From Forficula auricularia (taxonomy: Eukaryota > Arthropoda > Insecta > Dermaptera > Forficulidae): 64,000 bases of DNA. A model generated the notes under the pieces. That model saw only the letters and a program-made list of their open reading frames with translations. It was not told the origin of the DNA and did not search any database. The stretch covers positions 8,758,769-8,822,768 of the forward strand of contig JALMQS010000187.1 in NCBI GenBank assembly GCA_024734495.1, written 5' to 3'. Numbering within the stretch: the stretch's first letter is position 1; every line of letters begins with the position of its first letter. Shown piece by piece: positions 54,150-64,000 of this stretch. Made by a program: the position numbers and the translations under genes.

Positions 54150-54610
54150 CTTAGTCCAGACTTAAGACTCCACAGACTTCAATAGCATAATCCGCAGTAG
54201 TCTCGTGATAAAATATCTTTTTCAAATAAGCGCGGTCAAAACAATTCTCATTGATATAAAAATTCACCAGACTGGAGTTGCCCCTATATTTTTCTTTTTT
54301 GTTTCGGTGGGCAACACCCAGTCCTGCAAGCACGCGGAGATGATCTGGACGTCCAAAACCCACAGCACCCCCGATGCATCCTTTGCCACGATGTCTGGCT
54401 TTCTATTGCCTGCCGAGCTAGAGTACAAGTACTCCAACTCGACACGCATTCCCTTTTGATCAAATCATCGGCCAGACATCGTACCACAGCGTCATGCATT
54501 TTAACCCGCCCATCCGCGGTCCTATCACAACATTGGATGATGTGCGCCGTTGTCTCAGTTCGTCTGCACCCAGCCCGGCACATCGGGGGCCCCTTCGGCC
54601 GTCTTCCCCT
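54150..54610 (-). pseudogene. R2-like LINE, zinc knuckle and endonuclease
   Basis: The minus strand encodes the C-terminal end of an R2-clade protein. First is a CCHC-type knuckle: CRAGCRRTETTAHIIQCC, then DAVVRCLADDLIKR. After a frame change it continues with the restriction-like endonuclease core: NRKPDIVAKDASGVLWVLDV, then KYRGNSSLVNFYINENC after another frame change. PD...D is the PD-(D/E)XK pattern. Zinc knuckle before endonuclease is the R2 order and differs from APE-type LINEs, which have an N-terminal endonuclease. Two or more frame shifts; reverse transcriptase absent. Confidence 0.8.
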
Positions 54611-54729
54611 CCTGGTTCTTAATGAATAGTGAACTTTAGTTTTGATTCATCTGCTTGTTGCTCTTTTACTCGGTCTTTAAATCTCAGGATGGATGATGAG
54701 TATAAGAATAAATAATTATATTATTTATT

Positions 54730-55718
54730 ACTAGCTGCAAGGCCCGACTTCGGCGGCTCTCTTGCTAGCCAAGGGGCATGCCCCCTGAACCACTTACCCC
54801 CCCCCCCCCACCCCCACCGAAACCCCTCCAACACCCCTAACCCGCACCCATCCCCAACACCGCACCCACACCACCACCCGCACCCCATCCACCCCGGACC
54901 CCAGCCCGTGTCCTCGAACTCTGTGCACCACACTCCCATCTAGCTCCCCGCTACGCCCCCTGGACTCCCCCCTCCCCCCTGCACATCCACCCTACTTCGC
55001 CTCACTACCTCACCCCACCCCCATTCCACCCCGCACACCCCATACCCTAACCTATGCCCACTCCATTCCACCCCCGCACCCAGTTTTTGCATTTCTAGCC
55101 TTCTAGTGACCCACAGATTATGTATACAAAATTTGGTTGAGTTTAGTCCAAGAGAAAGAATTTTCATTTTTTGACCCTCTCCCCCATTTTGGGTTGTTAG
55201 TTTTTCCATTTCTAGCTCTCTAGAGGCCCAGAGATTATGTATACAAAATTTGGTTGAGTTTGCTCCAAGGGCAAGAATTTACATTTTTCACCCCCCTTTT
55301 TGGGTGGGTTTTTGGGAGAATTTTTTTAAACAAATGTCAGAAATCACATCCCCTACAACATTGTTTATTATAAAATTTGCCGTAGGGTTAATAGTTTAGG
55401 TGTTATTTGATAATTTTCATTCGTGCGCCCCCCAAACCCCTTCTGGGGTCAAAATATCAAAACGTTATATAGTTAAAAACGTAAGTTAGAAGACATCTGA
55501 TGTATATATGAAATTTCATAATAATTCCTTAAGCCGTTTTTACGTGAATTGTGAGCAACTTTTCGGAAACCACTGAAACATACATACATACATACAGACA
55601 GACAGGAATTTTGTTCAGGGTGTTTTCGTTCATAACTTTGCTTGAAATGTGTGCATCCAAAATTTGGCGTGATTTGGAGAAATGTACAGACAAAACCTTA
55701 ATTTTATATATATAGATA
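54730..55718 (+). repeat. Repeat family A, long copy
   Basis: ACTAGCTGCAAGGCCCG with the CTTCGGCGG hairpin, a C-rich tract (54789-55080), then two internal units (55081 and 55198: TTTTTGCATTTCTAG, ACAAAATTTGGTTGAGTT). The common AT-rich 3' half follows: AAAATATCAAAACGTTATAT, CCGTTTTTACGTGAATTG, a CATACATACATA run, TTTGCTTGAAATGTGTGCA and TTTTATATATATAGATA. The 72- and 89-codon minus frames here are low-complexity artefacts. Confidence 0.85.
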
Positions 55719-55861
55719 AGAGGTTTTTTTATTTTTGGTTTACGATGTTGGCCAAAAATTTTCACATTGTTTCGGCATTCTCTGCCCTCATCAGTGAACT
55801 TTAGGTTGTCTACAATAGCGATTCATAAACTTTTCTTTTTCCCGACCCCCTATTATATTAG

Positions 55862-57420
55862 ACTAGCTGCAAGGCCCGCCTTCGGCGGCCCTCTTGCTAG
55901 CCAGGGGGCACGCCCCCTGGACCCCCAACCCACGAATCCCACCCTCACACTACACTACCCCCGACCCATCCAGCACCCCTACCCCCGCACCATGAAGCCG
56001 TCCCCAACCCCCGCCCCCATACCACAGAACCCAAACCTCACCCCCCACTCCAACCCACCACCCTCCCCGAAACCCACCCAGCACCCCAACCCCCGCCCCC
56101 ACACCACCACCCCAACCCTCACCCCACCCACCTCGGGCCCCCAACCCACGAACCCCAACCTCATCCCCCACTCCAACCCACCACACTCCACGAAACCCAC
56201 CCAGCACCCCAACCCCCGCCCCCACACCACCACTTCAACACTCTAACCTGCACCCCTCACCTCGGACCCCCACCCCGTACCACCCCACTACGCCACTGGA
56301 CCCTCACCTGAACCCCCCATCCACCAACCTTGCACCCCCCCCCCTACTCCGCCATACTCCCTCACTCCACCGCCATTCCACTCCGCGCATCCCATGCCCT
56401 AACCCACCCCCACTCCACCCCCGCACCCAGTTTTTGCATTTCTAGCCTTCTAGTGACCCACAGATTATGTAAACAAAATTTGGTTGAGTTTGGTCCAAGA
56501 GCAAGAATTTTCATTTTTTGACCCCCCCCCCCATTTTAGGTGGTTAGTTTTGCATTTCTAGCTCTCTAGAGTCCCATAGATTATGTATACAAAATTTGGT
56601 TGAGTTTGCTCCAAAAGGCAAGAATTTTCATTTTTGACCCCCCCTTTTTTTAAGTGGTTATTTTTTGCATTTCTAGCTCTCTAGAGGCCCACAGATTGTG
56701 TATACAAAATTTGGTTGAGTTTGGTCAAAGATCAAGAATTTTCACTTTTTGCCCCCCCCCCATTTCGGGTGGTTAGTTTTTGCATTTCTAGCTCTCTAGA
56801 GGCCCACAGATTATGTATATAAAATTTGGTTGAGTTTGGTCCAAGAGCAAGAATTTTCATTTTTTGACCCCCCCATTTTGGGTGGTTAGTTTTTGCATTT
56901 CTAGCTCTCTAGAGGGCTACAGATTATGTATACAAAATTTGGTTGAGTTTGCTCCAAGGGCAAGAATTTATATATTTTTCTCCTTCCCCCCCCTTTTTTG
57001 GGTGGTTTTTGAGGGGAATTTTTTAAACAAAAGTTGTCAGAAATCACATCCCCTACAACTTTGCTCATTATAAAATTTCCCGTAGAGTTAATAGTTTAAG
57101 AGTTATTTGATAATTTTCATTCGTGCACCCCCCAAACCCCCTTTTGGGGTCAAAATATCAAAACATTATATAGCTAAAAACGTAAGTTAGAAGACCTCTG
57201 ATACAAATATGATATTTCATAATAATCCCTTCAGCCGTTTTGACGTGAATCGTGAGCAACTTTTCGCGGAAACCACTGAAACAGACAGACAGACATACAG
57301 ACAGGAATTTTGTTGAGGGTGTTTTCGTTCATAACTTTGCTTGAAACGTGTGCAACCAAAATTTGGCGTGATTTGGACCAATGTACAGATAAAACCTTAA
57401 TTTTATATATATATAGATAT
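55862..57420 (+). repeat. Repeat family A, longest copy
   Basis: Opens with the best 5' hairpin (GCAAGGCCCGC-CTTCG-GCGGCC-CTCTTGC). Next is a C-rich minisatellite in which a 124-bp unit is repeated (56036 and 56160), then five units of 113-116 bp (TGCATTTCTAG anchors at 56435, 56551, 56666, 56781 and 56894). The constant 3' half ends at TTTTATATATATATAGATAT. A 159-codon Pro/Thr/Asn/His frame (55767-56246) and the Gly/Val/Trp frames opposite to it come from this composition and are not genes. Confidence 0.85.
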
Positions 57421-58307
57421 AAACCATCCTTTTTTACTAGTATAGTAAATCAGAGATAAATTTAATTTGAATCAAAATAACAATACTTATTATTAGAAAT
57501 AGCAATCGAGAATATGATTTTTATTATGAGGAATATTAAAAATAAAAAAGTACTATTTCTTGAAGTAAAAGTAAAAGAAAAGGAATATATGAAATAAAAC
57601 TATAAAGGGTAGTGGGTGTGGGTGAAATAGAAAAAAAAAATATTAATTGTATTTTATAATATTAATCTCGCCTTGTTCCTGATTCGTTTAACCAATAACT
57701 AAAACATAATATTGATATAATTTTTATTATATAATATATTACTTAGAATTAAAAATGCAGTATAAGTTATCACTTCTGTCGTGTGGTCTTAAGGACAAAC
57801 TCGGTATATTGTAATTTTGCGAAAAAATAGTGTTTTTGCTTTGTTTTCAATTATTTTATATTATATTAAAAGGGTCAGAGCATCCCATCAATTTATCTGT
57901 CGTACTAGAAAGTCTATTTGCCAAAGACAATGATTCCATCTAAGCAACTTTACCCTTTTACATAAATTGAGAAAAAATTTTAAACGAACTTTTTTAACAT
58001 CATCATGCTCGACTAGAACTTTATGTAAATTGAATTAAATTTTCCGAGTGGACTAGATATAATTTATTCAATTTAAAAAGGATTTATAATCTATGGAAAA
58101 TCTTTTGGTCTTATTAATATAATTTTTATTACATATCAGAAAGGTTGTAATGTACCAAATGTGTTAAAAAGCATTCCAGGACAATGTCTGTCCTTCGAGG
58201 TTGAACCAACCTGACATATCTTCCAAATAAATCTTTACTACACTAGGCGACTTGCTAAATTGAACTTTTTTTTATTTATTTTTTGCTTTCATTCTTCACT
58301 TTCATAA
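57421..58307. other. No gene seen
   Basis: AT-rich; nothing supportable. Confidence 0.5.
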
Positions 58308-58535
58308 CTAAAACTTTACAAATCTTTTAAAACAACACAAATTATGACACTTGCTTCTGGAATATAATACGAGATTTAACATTGCCTTCACTTGTTGGAA
58401 TATTTCATGGACCAGTGGTTGAAAGGCGCTTTGATCTTGGACAAGGCTTTGTGGACGTGCCAATACCTGGATAGCATTAGAATTAGATTGAACTCGAAGA
58501 ATGTCTATTGTGTTCCTGTCACTTGACCGAAGCAA
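58308..58535 (-). CDS. Unrecognised open frame, weak exon candidate
   Basis: The minus strand is open for 75 codons without an ATG at its start (DILRVQSNSNAIQVLARPQS, VQDQSAFQPLVHEIFQQVKA). It is more GC-balanced than its surroundings. No acceptor or donor is convincing and no family is recognised. Could be an exon or an old element's coding trace. Confidence 0.2.
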   Translation of the reverse strand: MLRSSDRNTIDILRVQSNSNAIQVLARPQSLVQDQSAFQPLVHEIFQQVKAMLNLVLYSRSKCHNLCCFKRFVKF

Positions 58536-58545
58536 ATTAGATTCG

Positions 58546-59221
58546 AACAGAGAGAGGACAAATATTCAAAGTAGAGATGGAGTATTACCATTTAGGAGTG
58601 GGCTATCCCTAGATTGCTTTTATAAAGACCTGCGGCGCCAGCTTTGGAGACGCGCCAACTTATGTTTGTTATCTCTAAACCCGAAAATATCTCACTTGCT
58701 TTGAATCAGTGCGAGCAACTTACGTGTTTATACTCGACACGCCAGTTATAATCCAGGGATTGAGTTTATTCCCAGTGGAATTATACCCTATACGAATTTT
58801 GGATTCATATTAGTATTATGACAAAGATTACAACCGTTTTTGCTAGATTAACAGGATACTTACAATAAGGAGGCTTAAACAATAGTTTGTCTCTATATGT
58901 TTGGAAAGGGCGTAGATTTTGAAACAGTTGAGTTTAAGTATAATGGGTGTGGGCGTGGAAGCGTGTGTGTGTTTATTTTGTGTGATGCCACCCAAGTGGC
59001 TGATCTGGCGGACCTCGGCATGAGGCAAGGGCCCTGTAAACACTTCAACCCTTTATCAAAACACGTTCCACATTTGGAATCGGGTTGACAGCGTTAGCTC
59101 AACGAGTAACCCCTTCTAGGTTGTTTTCTCGGAGAATTTTCAATTTGTAATTGTCTAGAGAAGATTAAATGGATTTTATTGACCTCAAATTTGAATCAAC
59201 GTTTTTTTTTGCTTTTCCATA
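58546..59221. other. No certain gene
   Basis: A moderately GC-rich stretch at 58890-59090 is open on both strands (plus: ATQVADLADLGMRQGPCKHF) but has no recognised domain or splice context. Confidence 0.35.
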
Positions 59222-60085
59222 CAGGGTATGGTCAAGTATTGTAATTGTGGATGAAAAAAATGTTTTTTTTTTGCTTCTTTTTTTCGAAATATCTCAAAAA
59301 CGGCTGAAACTATTTTGATTAAAAAAATTGGGCTAAATCATGGCATTTCAGTCTACAAAACAGCCCTAATAAGTGAACATAGAAAAAATTAAATTTTTCG
59401 AGATAATAACTGTTTTGTCAAAATGTCTGTTAGTTAATTAGTCTGTGCGTTACCAAATTTTTGTGGACGTACTAGTGTGAATATCAAAACCGAATTTCAC
59501 ATGTAGTTTAGGTGCATTGAGATTAAGAGCTGATTAGATTTTGGTGCATAATCTTGGCCCTTGTACCAAACTCAACCAAATTTTGTATACATAATCAATG
59601 GGCCTGCAGAAGTCTAAAAATGCAAAAACTAACCTTCCAAAATGGGGAGGTGGGTGTAGAGCAAAAAAATGAAAATCTATGCCCTTGAATCAAATCGAAC
59701 CAAATTTTATATACATAATCAGTGGGCCCCAGATAACTAAAAATGCAAAAACTAACCGCCCAAAACGGGGAGGTGGGTGTAGAGCAAAAAAATGAAAATC
59801 TATGCCCTTGAACCAAATCGAACCAAATTTTATATACATAATCACTGGGCCCCAGATAACTGAAAAAGCAAAAACTAACCGCCCAAAACGGGGGGGGGGT
59901 GAAATTCTAGGCTCTTGTACCAAACTCAACCAAATTTTGTATATATAATCAGTAGTCTAAAAATGCAAAACTAACCCCCCTCCCCCTACATGATTATAAA
60001 TAATTCTATTAAATATTAAATATAAGGGGAGGGGCCAGGGTGTATGGTAAAGTCAAGTGGATGGCCACATCAGAACGTGTCAATT
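59222..60085 (+). repeat. Repeat family B, uninterrupted copy
   Basis: From ACAGGGTATGGTCAAGTATT through CGAAATATCTCAAAAACGG, TTTTGTCAAAATGTCTGTTA and GTGCATTGAGATTAAGAGC. Four diverged units follow (AAAATGCAAAAACTAACC with a G-run), the reverse complement of the family A unit. It ends with GTGTATGGTAAAGTCAAGTG, GATGGCCACATCAGAACG. Minus-strand frames (79 and 73 codons) are repeat artefacts. Confidence 0.8.
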
Positions 60086-60249
60086 TTTTTAATAACAAAA
60101 GGAATATGATTTGAAGAATGAAACTATGTATATGACTTCTTCCTCCTTAACGACCTTAATATATAATAATATTTAATAATATATCGAGAATACAATTATA
60201 AAGAATGAAGAAATAGATAATTAAAGGTAAATGTAATAAAATTAAAAAT

Positions 60250-60480
60250 GTTTTTATCCACACTGACAGAGTTGTTTAATTATTTATTAGGAATAAATAA
60301 AGGAGTGCGTCTTTTTATTCCACGTAAATTAGTGCGTTGATTTTTATTGCTGAAGATGATCATTATCATTATATGTTAAGTGATTTAAGTGGATTTAATG
60401 AATTCCACCCTTAGGTCTTGAAACTTTAATGGAATTTATCAATAAATTTATAAAAATTACTTCACCTCTGTCAATCAACG
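60250..60480 (+). mobile_element. Possible PLE terminus, degenerate
   Basis: AATAAAGGAGTGCGTCTTTT resembles the ATAAAAGAGTGTGTCTTC motif of the other termini. It is followed by GCTGAAGATGATC and, 60 nt later, GGTCTTGAAACTTTAATGG. A hammerhead would need a very long stem II here, so the ribozyme is doubtful. Confidence 0.3.
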
Positions 60481-61705
60481 ATACCCTTAATACGTAAGTA
60501 GGTTGAAATTGCATTTAGAACGAAAAAACGAGTTTAGCCTTCAGTGCTCAAAAATTAATTTAGCGGTACTTGTACCCCACCTTGGCCCAACGAAAGTCAA
60601 AACATAAACTAGAGAGAGTACACCAAGTTTTTGGCTGAAATCGGACAACTGGAACTACCCTTATTACACCTATATTTTTTGGGTATTTTTAATTTTTTGA
60701 AAAGCTCTAACAGTTGCGCACATCTTGATTTCTTGCTTATAAAAGAAATCAGCTCCTAGTAGAAGAAAAACGAACCATCACTCAATAAAGTAAATAGAAA
60801 AAATTTACTTTTCAAAAGAAGGAAATGCGTGTTGTATTCGAACACTTCAAGTTAAGCATGTAATTTAGATTTATATAATAACAAGACAGAAGACATTTAG
60901 CCTTAATAGAGTTAATAATATTTTTTTCTCAAATAAGAAATTAGCAAACAAAGCAAAGGAAAATGGATTTGTTTCATTTATTTATTTTATTATTGAATCT
61001 ATAAGGGTTAAAAAAGGCAAGACAAACATCAGCTAATGCGACTTGTAGAGCTTTTCTAAAAAACAGTAAATTAACCCTTAAATCTATTATTGTTATTAAA
61101 AAATAAATAAGAAAAAATTTCTATTTTCTATTTATTCGTTGAAAATCTTTATATTATTATAAATGATTGCCTCCATTTTTGGGAGTTTTGAAGTGTTTTA
61201 TATCTTGTACTTTTACCAACAATGGAAAAAAGAAAACTACTAAACTCTAGTTAAAACTTCTTTTGACAGAAGTCTCTAAAAGAGTTATTGGAAATGAATC
61301 TTGAACAATTTCCTAAAGTATCCAATTATCTTAATCATTTTGATTTTATGCATTGAGAAATTCAAATAGTATTTGATAAAGCTGATGAGTGAAAAGGGGA
61401 GCGCCCTTACAGCCCGGATGCTTCCCGAGAGAACCCTCTTCCGTGGGGATTCGAAAAAATTTTCCACTCTGAAATGGTTTCATTTTTTGATGGAGACATC
61501 GTGAACGACTTTTAATGACTCATGGGACTCAGACTGCTTATTTGAACGAGGATTTTTATCTTCTAGAGTTCTAGACTGACAGTAAAGACTAGCCCTTGGA
61601 CCTTAAGGCAAATGAAATCATTAATCTACTATTACCCCCCCCAAAAAAAAAAGATGTGACTAATAAAAATTGCGTTTATAGTTTAGTTAGAATTAAATAT
61701 ATATA
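60481..61705. other. No gene seen
   Basis: AT-rich. A GC-richer patch at 61395-61450 is open on the minus strand (60 codons) but not recognised. Confidence 0.45.
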
Positions 61706-61707
61706 TA

Positions 61708-62614
61708 GGGTCCGCCAAATAACTTTTTTTTTTTTTAAATGCTATAAAAAAAACTACTGAATATTTTCTCAAATTTCTTTTTTTATTTGAAAGTACAATC
61801 CTTCCTGTTAATAATTGAAAATAATTTCATTCAAATGGCTGCCTCGGCTGGCCATGCAGTAGCCTACACTATCGGTCCAATTTTTAAGCACATTATCGAT
61901 TGTGTGCAGCTGTATTTCACCAATGGCTTCACGAATATTGTCCTTTAAAGCGTCAATTGTCTCTGGCTTGTCGGCGTAACACTTATCTTTGACGGCACCC
62001 CACAAATAATAGTCCAACGGTGTCAAATCGCAGCTCCGAGGTGGCCAAACGACATCAGCTCTGCGGCTGATAATGTGATCTTCAAAAACAGGGCGCAAAA
62101 CATCGAGTGTAGCTTCGGCTGTGTGGCACGTAGCGCCGTCCTGTTGAAACCAAATGTTGCCAATATCCTCTTCAATTTTTGTGAACAAAAATTCGTTCAA
62201 CATGGCCCGATAACGCCATTGACTGTAACGGCCACTCCTTGCTCATTTTCGAAGAAAAATGGCCCAATTATGCCTCTGGATCAAAATCCGGACCAAACAG
62301 TGACTCGTTTTAGGTGCGTCGGCTTTTCGATGTATGCGTGCGGGTTTTCTGTGCCCCAAATGCGACAATTTTGCTTGTTTACATACCCGCCAAGATCAAA
62401 ATGAGCTTCATCTGAAAAGATGATTTTTTTGGCAAAATCGGCATCTTCTGTAAGTGTAATGTCGCAATATTTCCCATCGTTGTTCAAGGGTATACACAAC
62501 CATATTCGTTCAGCGGAAGGATAAAACTAATTATCTGTCAAATCAAACATGAGCTAAGTGTTACCATTCACGAAATAAGCACTAGTTGAAAAAAAAACGT
62601 TAGATGGCGGACCC
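61708..62614 (-). pseudogene. mariner transposon, DD41D spacing
   Basis: TIRs GGGTCCGCCAAATAAC and, read inward, GGGTCCGCCATCTAAC, with TA on both sides. The transposase trace is on the minus strand: the first catalytic Asp in IIFSDEAHFDLGGYVNKQN (62281-62499), VTVWSGF, then after one stop and a frame shift near 62220 the second Asp in IWFQQDGATCHTAEATLDVL. The third is in CDLTPLDYYLWGAVKDK (61808-62203), 41 residues after the second. That spacing is the DD41D (rosa-like) mariner group. The N-terminal helix-turn-helix region is deleted, so the 907-bp copy is inactive. Confidence 0.85.
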
Positions 62615-62689
62615 TATATATATATATGGTATATATTAAGGATGCATAAGAAGAAAGAAAAAATATGTGTGAGCCTCATTCATATAAGC

Positions 62690-62830
62690 TCACGGAGGAA
62701 GTGAAACTTTAATTGAAAAGTTTTTATTTTGCCGAGAGTAGCAGAGTTGTTGAATCATAAAGAGAAACAAAGAGGTTGTTCTTAATCAAGCAGAGGACAA
62801 TCTCTTTGTTTCACTTTATGAAGTGAAACT
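62690..62830. mobile_element. PLE terminus scrap, palindromic
   Basis: TTTTGCCGAGAGTAGCAGAG as at 5.03 kb, then inverted AAAGAGAAACAAAGAGGTTG and CAATCTCTTTGTTTC, then TGAAGTGAAAC. The hammerhead boxes are lost. Confidence 0.5.
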
Positions 62831-62834
62831 TGTT

Positions 62835-63195
62835 TAGCCGTAGATGTAAAAGTTGATTAAGTGAGAGGGTCGAGTCGTAGGTATTTATGCACTCGGGTTT
62901 TGAAGGTTTGAAGATTATAAGTACTGTGAAAGATGGAGGTTGGGAGAGAGTTCCAGTTCCTTGAAGTCATTGGCGAATGAAGTGGTCCGGCACTTTTCTA
63001 ATTTGACCGCGAAAGAGTGTTGGGAGTCAGTCGGCAAAACGCGTGCTACGCACAAAGGATGCTTTGGGGGGGGGGGGATTATTGATTTTATCTCATCAGA
63101 GCACCTGCCGTGATAGTATCTATAGAAAAGTGAAAGGGCAGAGACATTTCTTCGCTGAGCTAGCGAGTCGAGGGAGTCGGTGAGGGTAGAATCGT
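62835..63195 (-). pseudogene. LINE family 1, C-terminal fragment
   Basis: Nearly the same sequence as 46480-46825: minus strand from TCGACTCGCTAGCTCAGCG, through TTTGCCGACTG and CGCGGTCAAATTAGAAAAGTG, to AAACCCGAGTGCATAAATAC and CTCTCACTTAATCAAC. A 12-bp C-run and a deletion after TTCGCCAATG (the stretch encoding FIPM is lost) break the frame. The PLE scrap is directly upstream on the plus strand, the same LINE/PLE adjacency as at 47.0 kb. Confidence 0.75.
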
Positions 63196-64000
63196 ATTTG
63201 TTTTTATTGTCATAGAAGCTTAGCTAATTTTAATAATTTAAATAGTAATTGCACCATCAAAGTTCTACAAATTGAAACTAAACCTAGGTACTTTGAGAAT
63301 TTTTAGTTGAATAACAAGTAAACAATAAATAATCCAAATAATTTTTTAGTTTTATTTTTTAAAAAATTTTTTTAACAATGGTTAAAGACACATGCCTTGC
63401 TTGGTCATAGGGGTGACAAAAGTGAAAAGGTTAAGAAACACTGCCCTAGTGGAACCGTCTCAAACCTTTTTCTATACTCTCTTGAGATAATAACATATAT
63501 CTAGTGTTTGTTCTGACCAGTTAAAGAAATTAATTTCCCCTAAAGTCTCATTTGTAAGACCACACGGTTGACAATCGTTAAGTTATTACTTAAAATTTTT
63601 AATAACTGGGTTTTCCCTATAAAGTAAATACTAACTTTTATTCATTTATAATTCTAGACTATATTTTTCTAAAAACATAATTTTAAAAGACAATTGTTTT
63701 AAATTCATTCATTATTTAAATGATAGAGCTTTTTTAAAAGTGGAAATAAAATTTAAATAAAATCACGACTGTAATTGGAAACTCCAAAAAAAGGATGAAT
63801 GATGAATGAATTCTGGTTCTAGTCATGCATTTATATTTAAAGGCTGGAATAGAAAAATAAATATTATGAACTATTTAATTCGCCTGCTAGGAATAGGATC
63901 GTCCTGGCGAAAGACCACACAGATGGCGTCAAACGCTGCATATTCGATTGTGTTTAAAAAAGCAATAGAACAATTGGCTTCAATTATAGAACGAGTGAGA
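63196..64000. other. No gene seen
   Basis: AT-rich up to about 63880; the last 110 bp are more balanced and may begin another repeat that continues outside the window. Confidence 0.45.

Noticed and set aside
55767..56246. 159-codon Pro/Thr/Asn/His-rich open frame, and Gly/Val/Trp frames on the other strand
   Set aside because: Arises from the C-rich minisatellite of repeat family A; all frames are open because of composition and a 124-bp repeat.
60350..60440. Hammerhead at CTGAAGATGATC
   Set aside because: GAAA is more than 60 nt away and stem II does not pair cleanly; kept only as a degenerate PLE terminus.
61395..61450. tRNA-like patch (GGATTCGAAAA)
   Set aside because: No A box, no acceptor stem pairing; chance T-loop similarity.
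62075..62404. 109-codon plus frame
   Set aside because: Antisense shadow of the mariner transposase.

Overview
This 64 kb window is AT-rich nuclear DNA from an animal, most likely an arthropod and probably an insect. The basis is its content: broken non-LTR retrotransposons (RTE type, two LINEs with a C-terminal Asn-Ser-Leu-Pro or related block, an endonuclease-reverse transcriptase type LINE, and an R2-like element), a small Ty3/Gypsy remnant, Penelope-like element (PLE) ends, and many hAT, Tc1/mariner, pogo/Tigger and MITE insertions. I see no complete host gene, no rRNA and no intact tRNA. The species cannot be named from the sequence alone.

Layout. 1-10 kb holds a C-rich repeat (family A), several small DNA transposons (TTAA, hAT, Tigger, and a CACT palindrome nested in a Tigger), a PLE terminus with a hammerhead ribozyme fold, and repeat family C. 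10-22 kb holds a LINE 3' fragment, two RTE reverse transcriptase pseudogenes (the second split by a hAT with a perfect 8-bp target duplication), a 119-120-bp satellite, a second hammerhead, repeat family B and foldback elements. 22-30 kb holds one well-formed candidate host exon, the same satellite in the opposite orientation, a hAT transposase tail and a minus-strand hammerhead. 30-43 kb holds a mariner, repeat C, a three-level nest of elements with another hammerhead-like motif, LINE fragments, family A on the minus strand and a Tigger. 43-52 kb holds a palindrome with a hAT at its centre, another hAT, LINE copies, a possible host first exon, and a 2.4 kb LINE carrying a Gypsy remnant. 52-64 kb holds an R2-like 3' end in inverted copies, a PLE 3' end with a hammerhead, two long family A repeats, family B and a DD41D mariner.

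The most interesting theme is RNA. At least five places (near 5.17, 16.14, 25.09, 36.51 and 53.39 kb) carry the hammerhead boxes CUGANGA and GAAA around a paired stem II, with a very short stem III; four of these also have a paired stem I. Several degenerate relatives are present. PLEs are known to carry minimal type I hammerheads in their terminal repeats, so the individual motifs fit a described class. Their density, the shared extra nucleotide before stem II, the copy running into a LINE reading frame and the half-motif in the satellite deserve a second look. The second theme is three repeat families (A, B, C) built from tandem units of about 115-260 bp. Families A and C share a 5' GC hairpin around CTTCG and a TATATAGAT-like 3' end.

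Everything coding in the window appears dead by stops, frameshifts or truncation. Two short stretches (22229-22306 plus, 47919-48074 minus) have splice-site contexts that could make them host exons. All calls come from reading the sequence; no database search was run.
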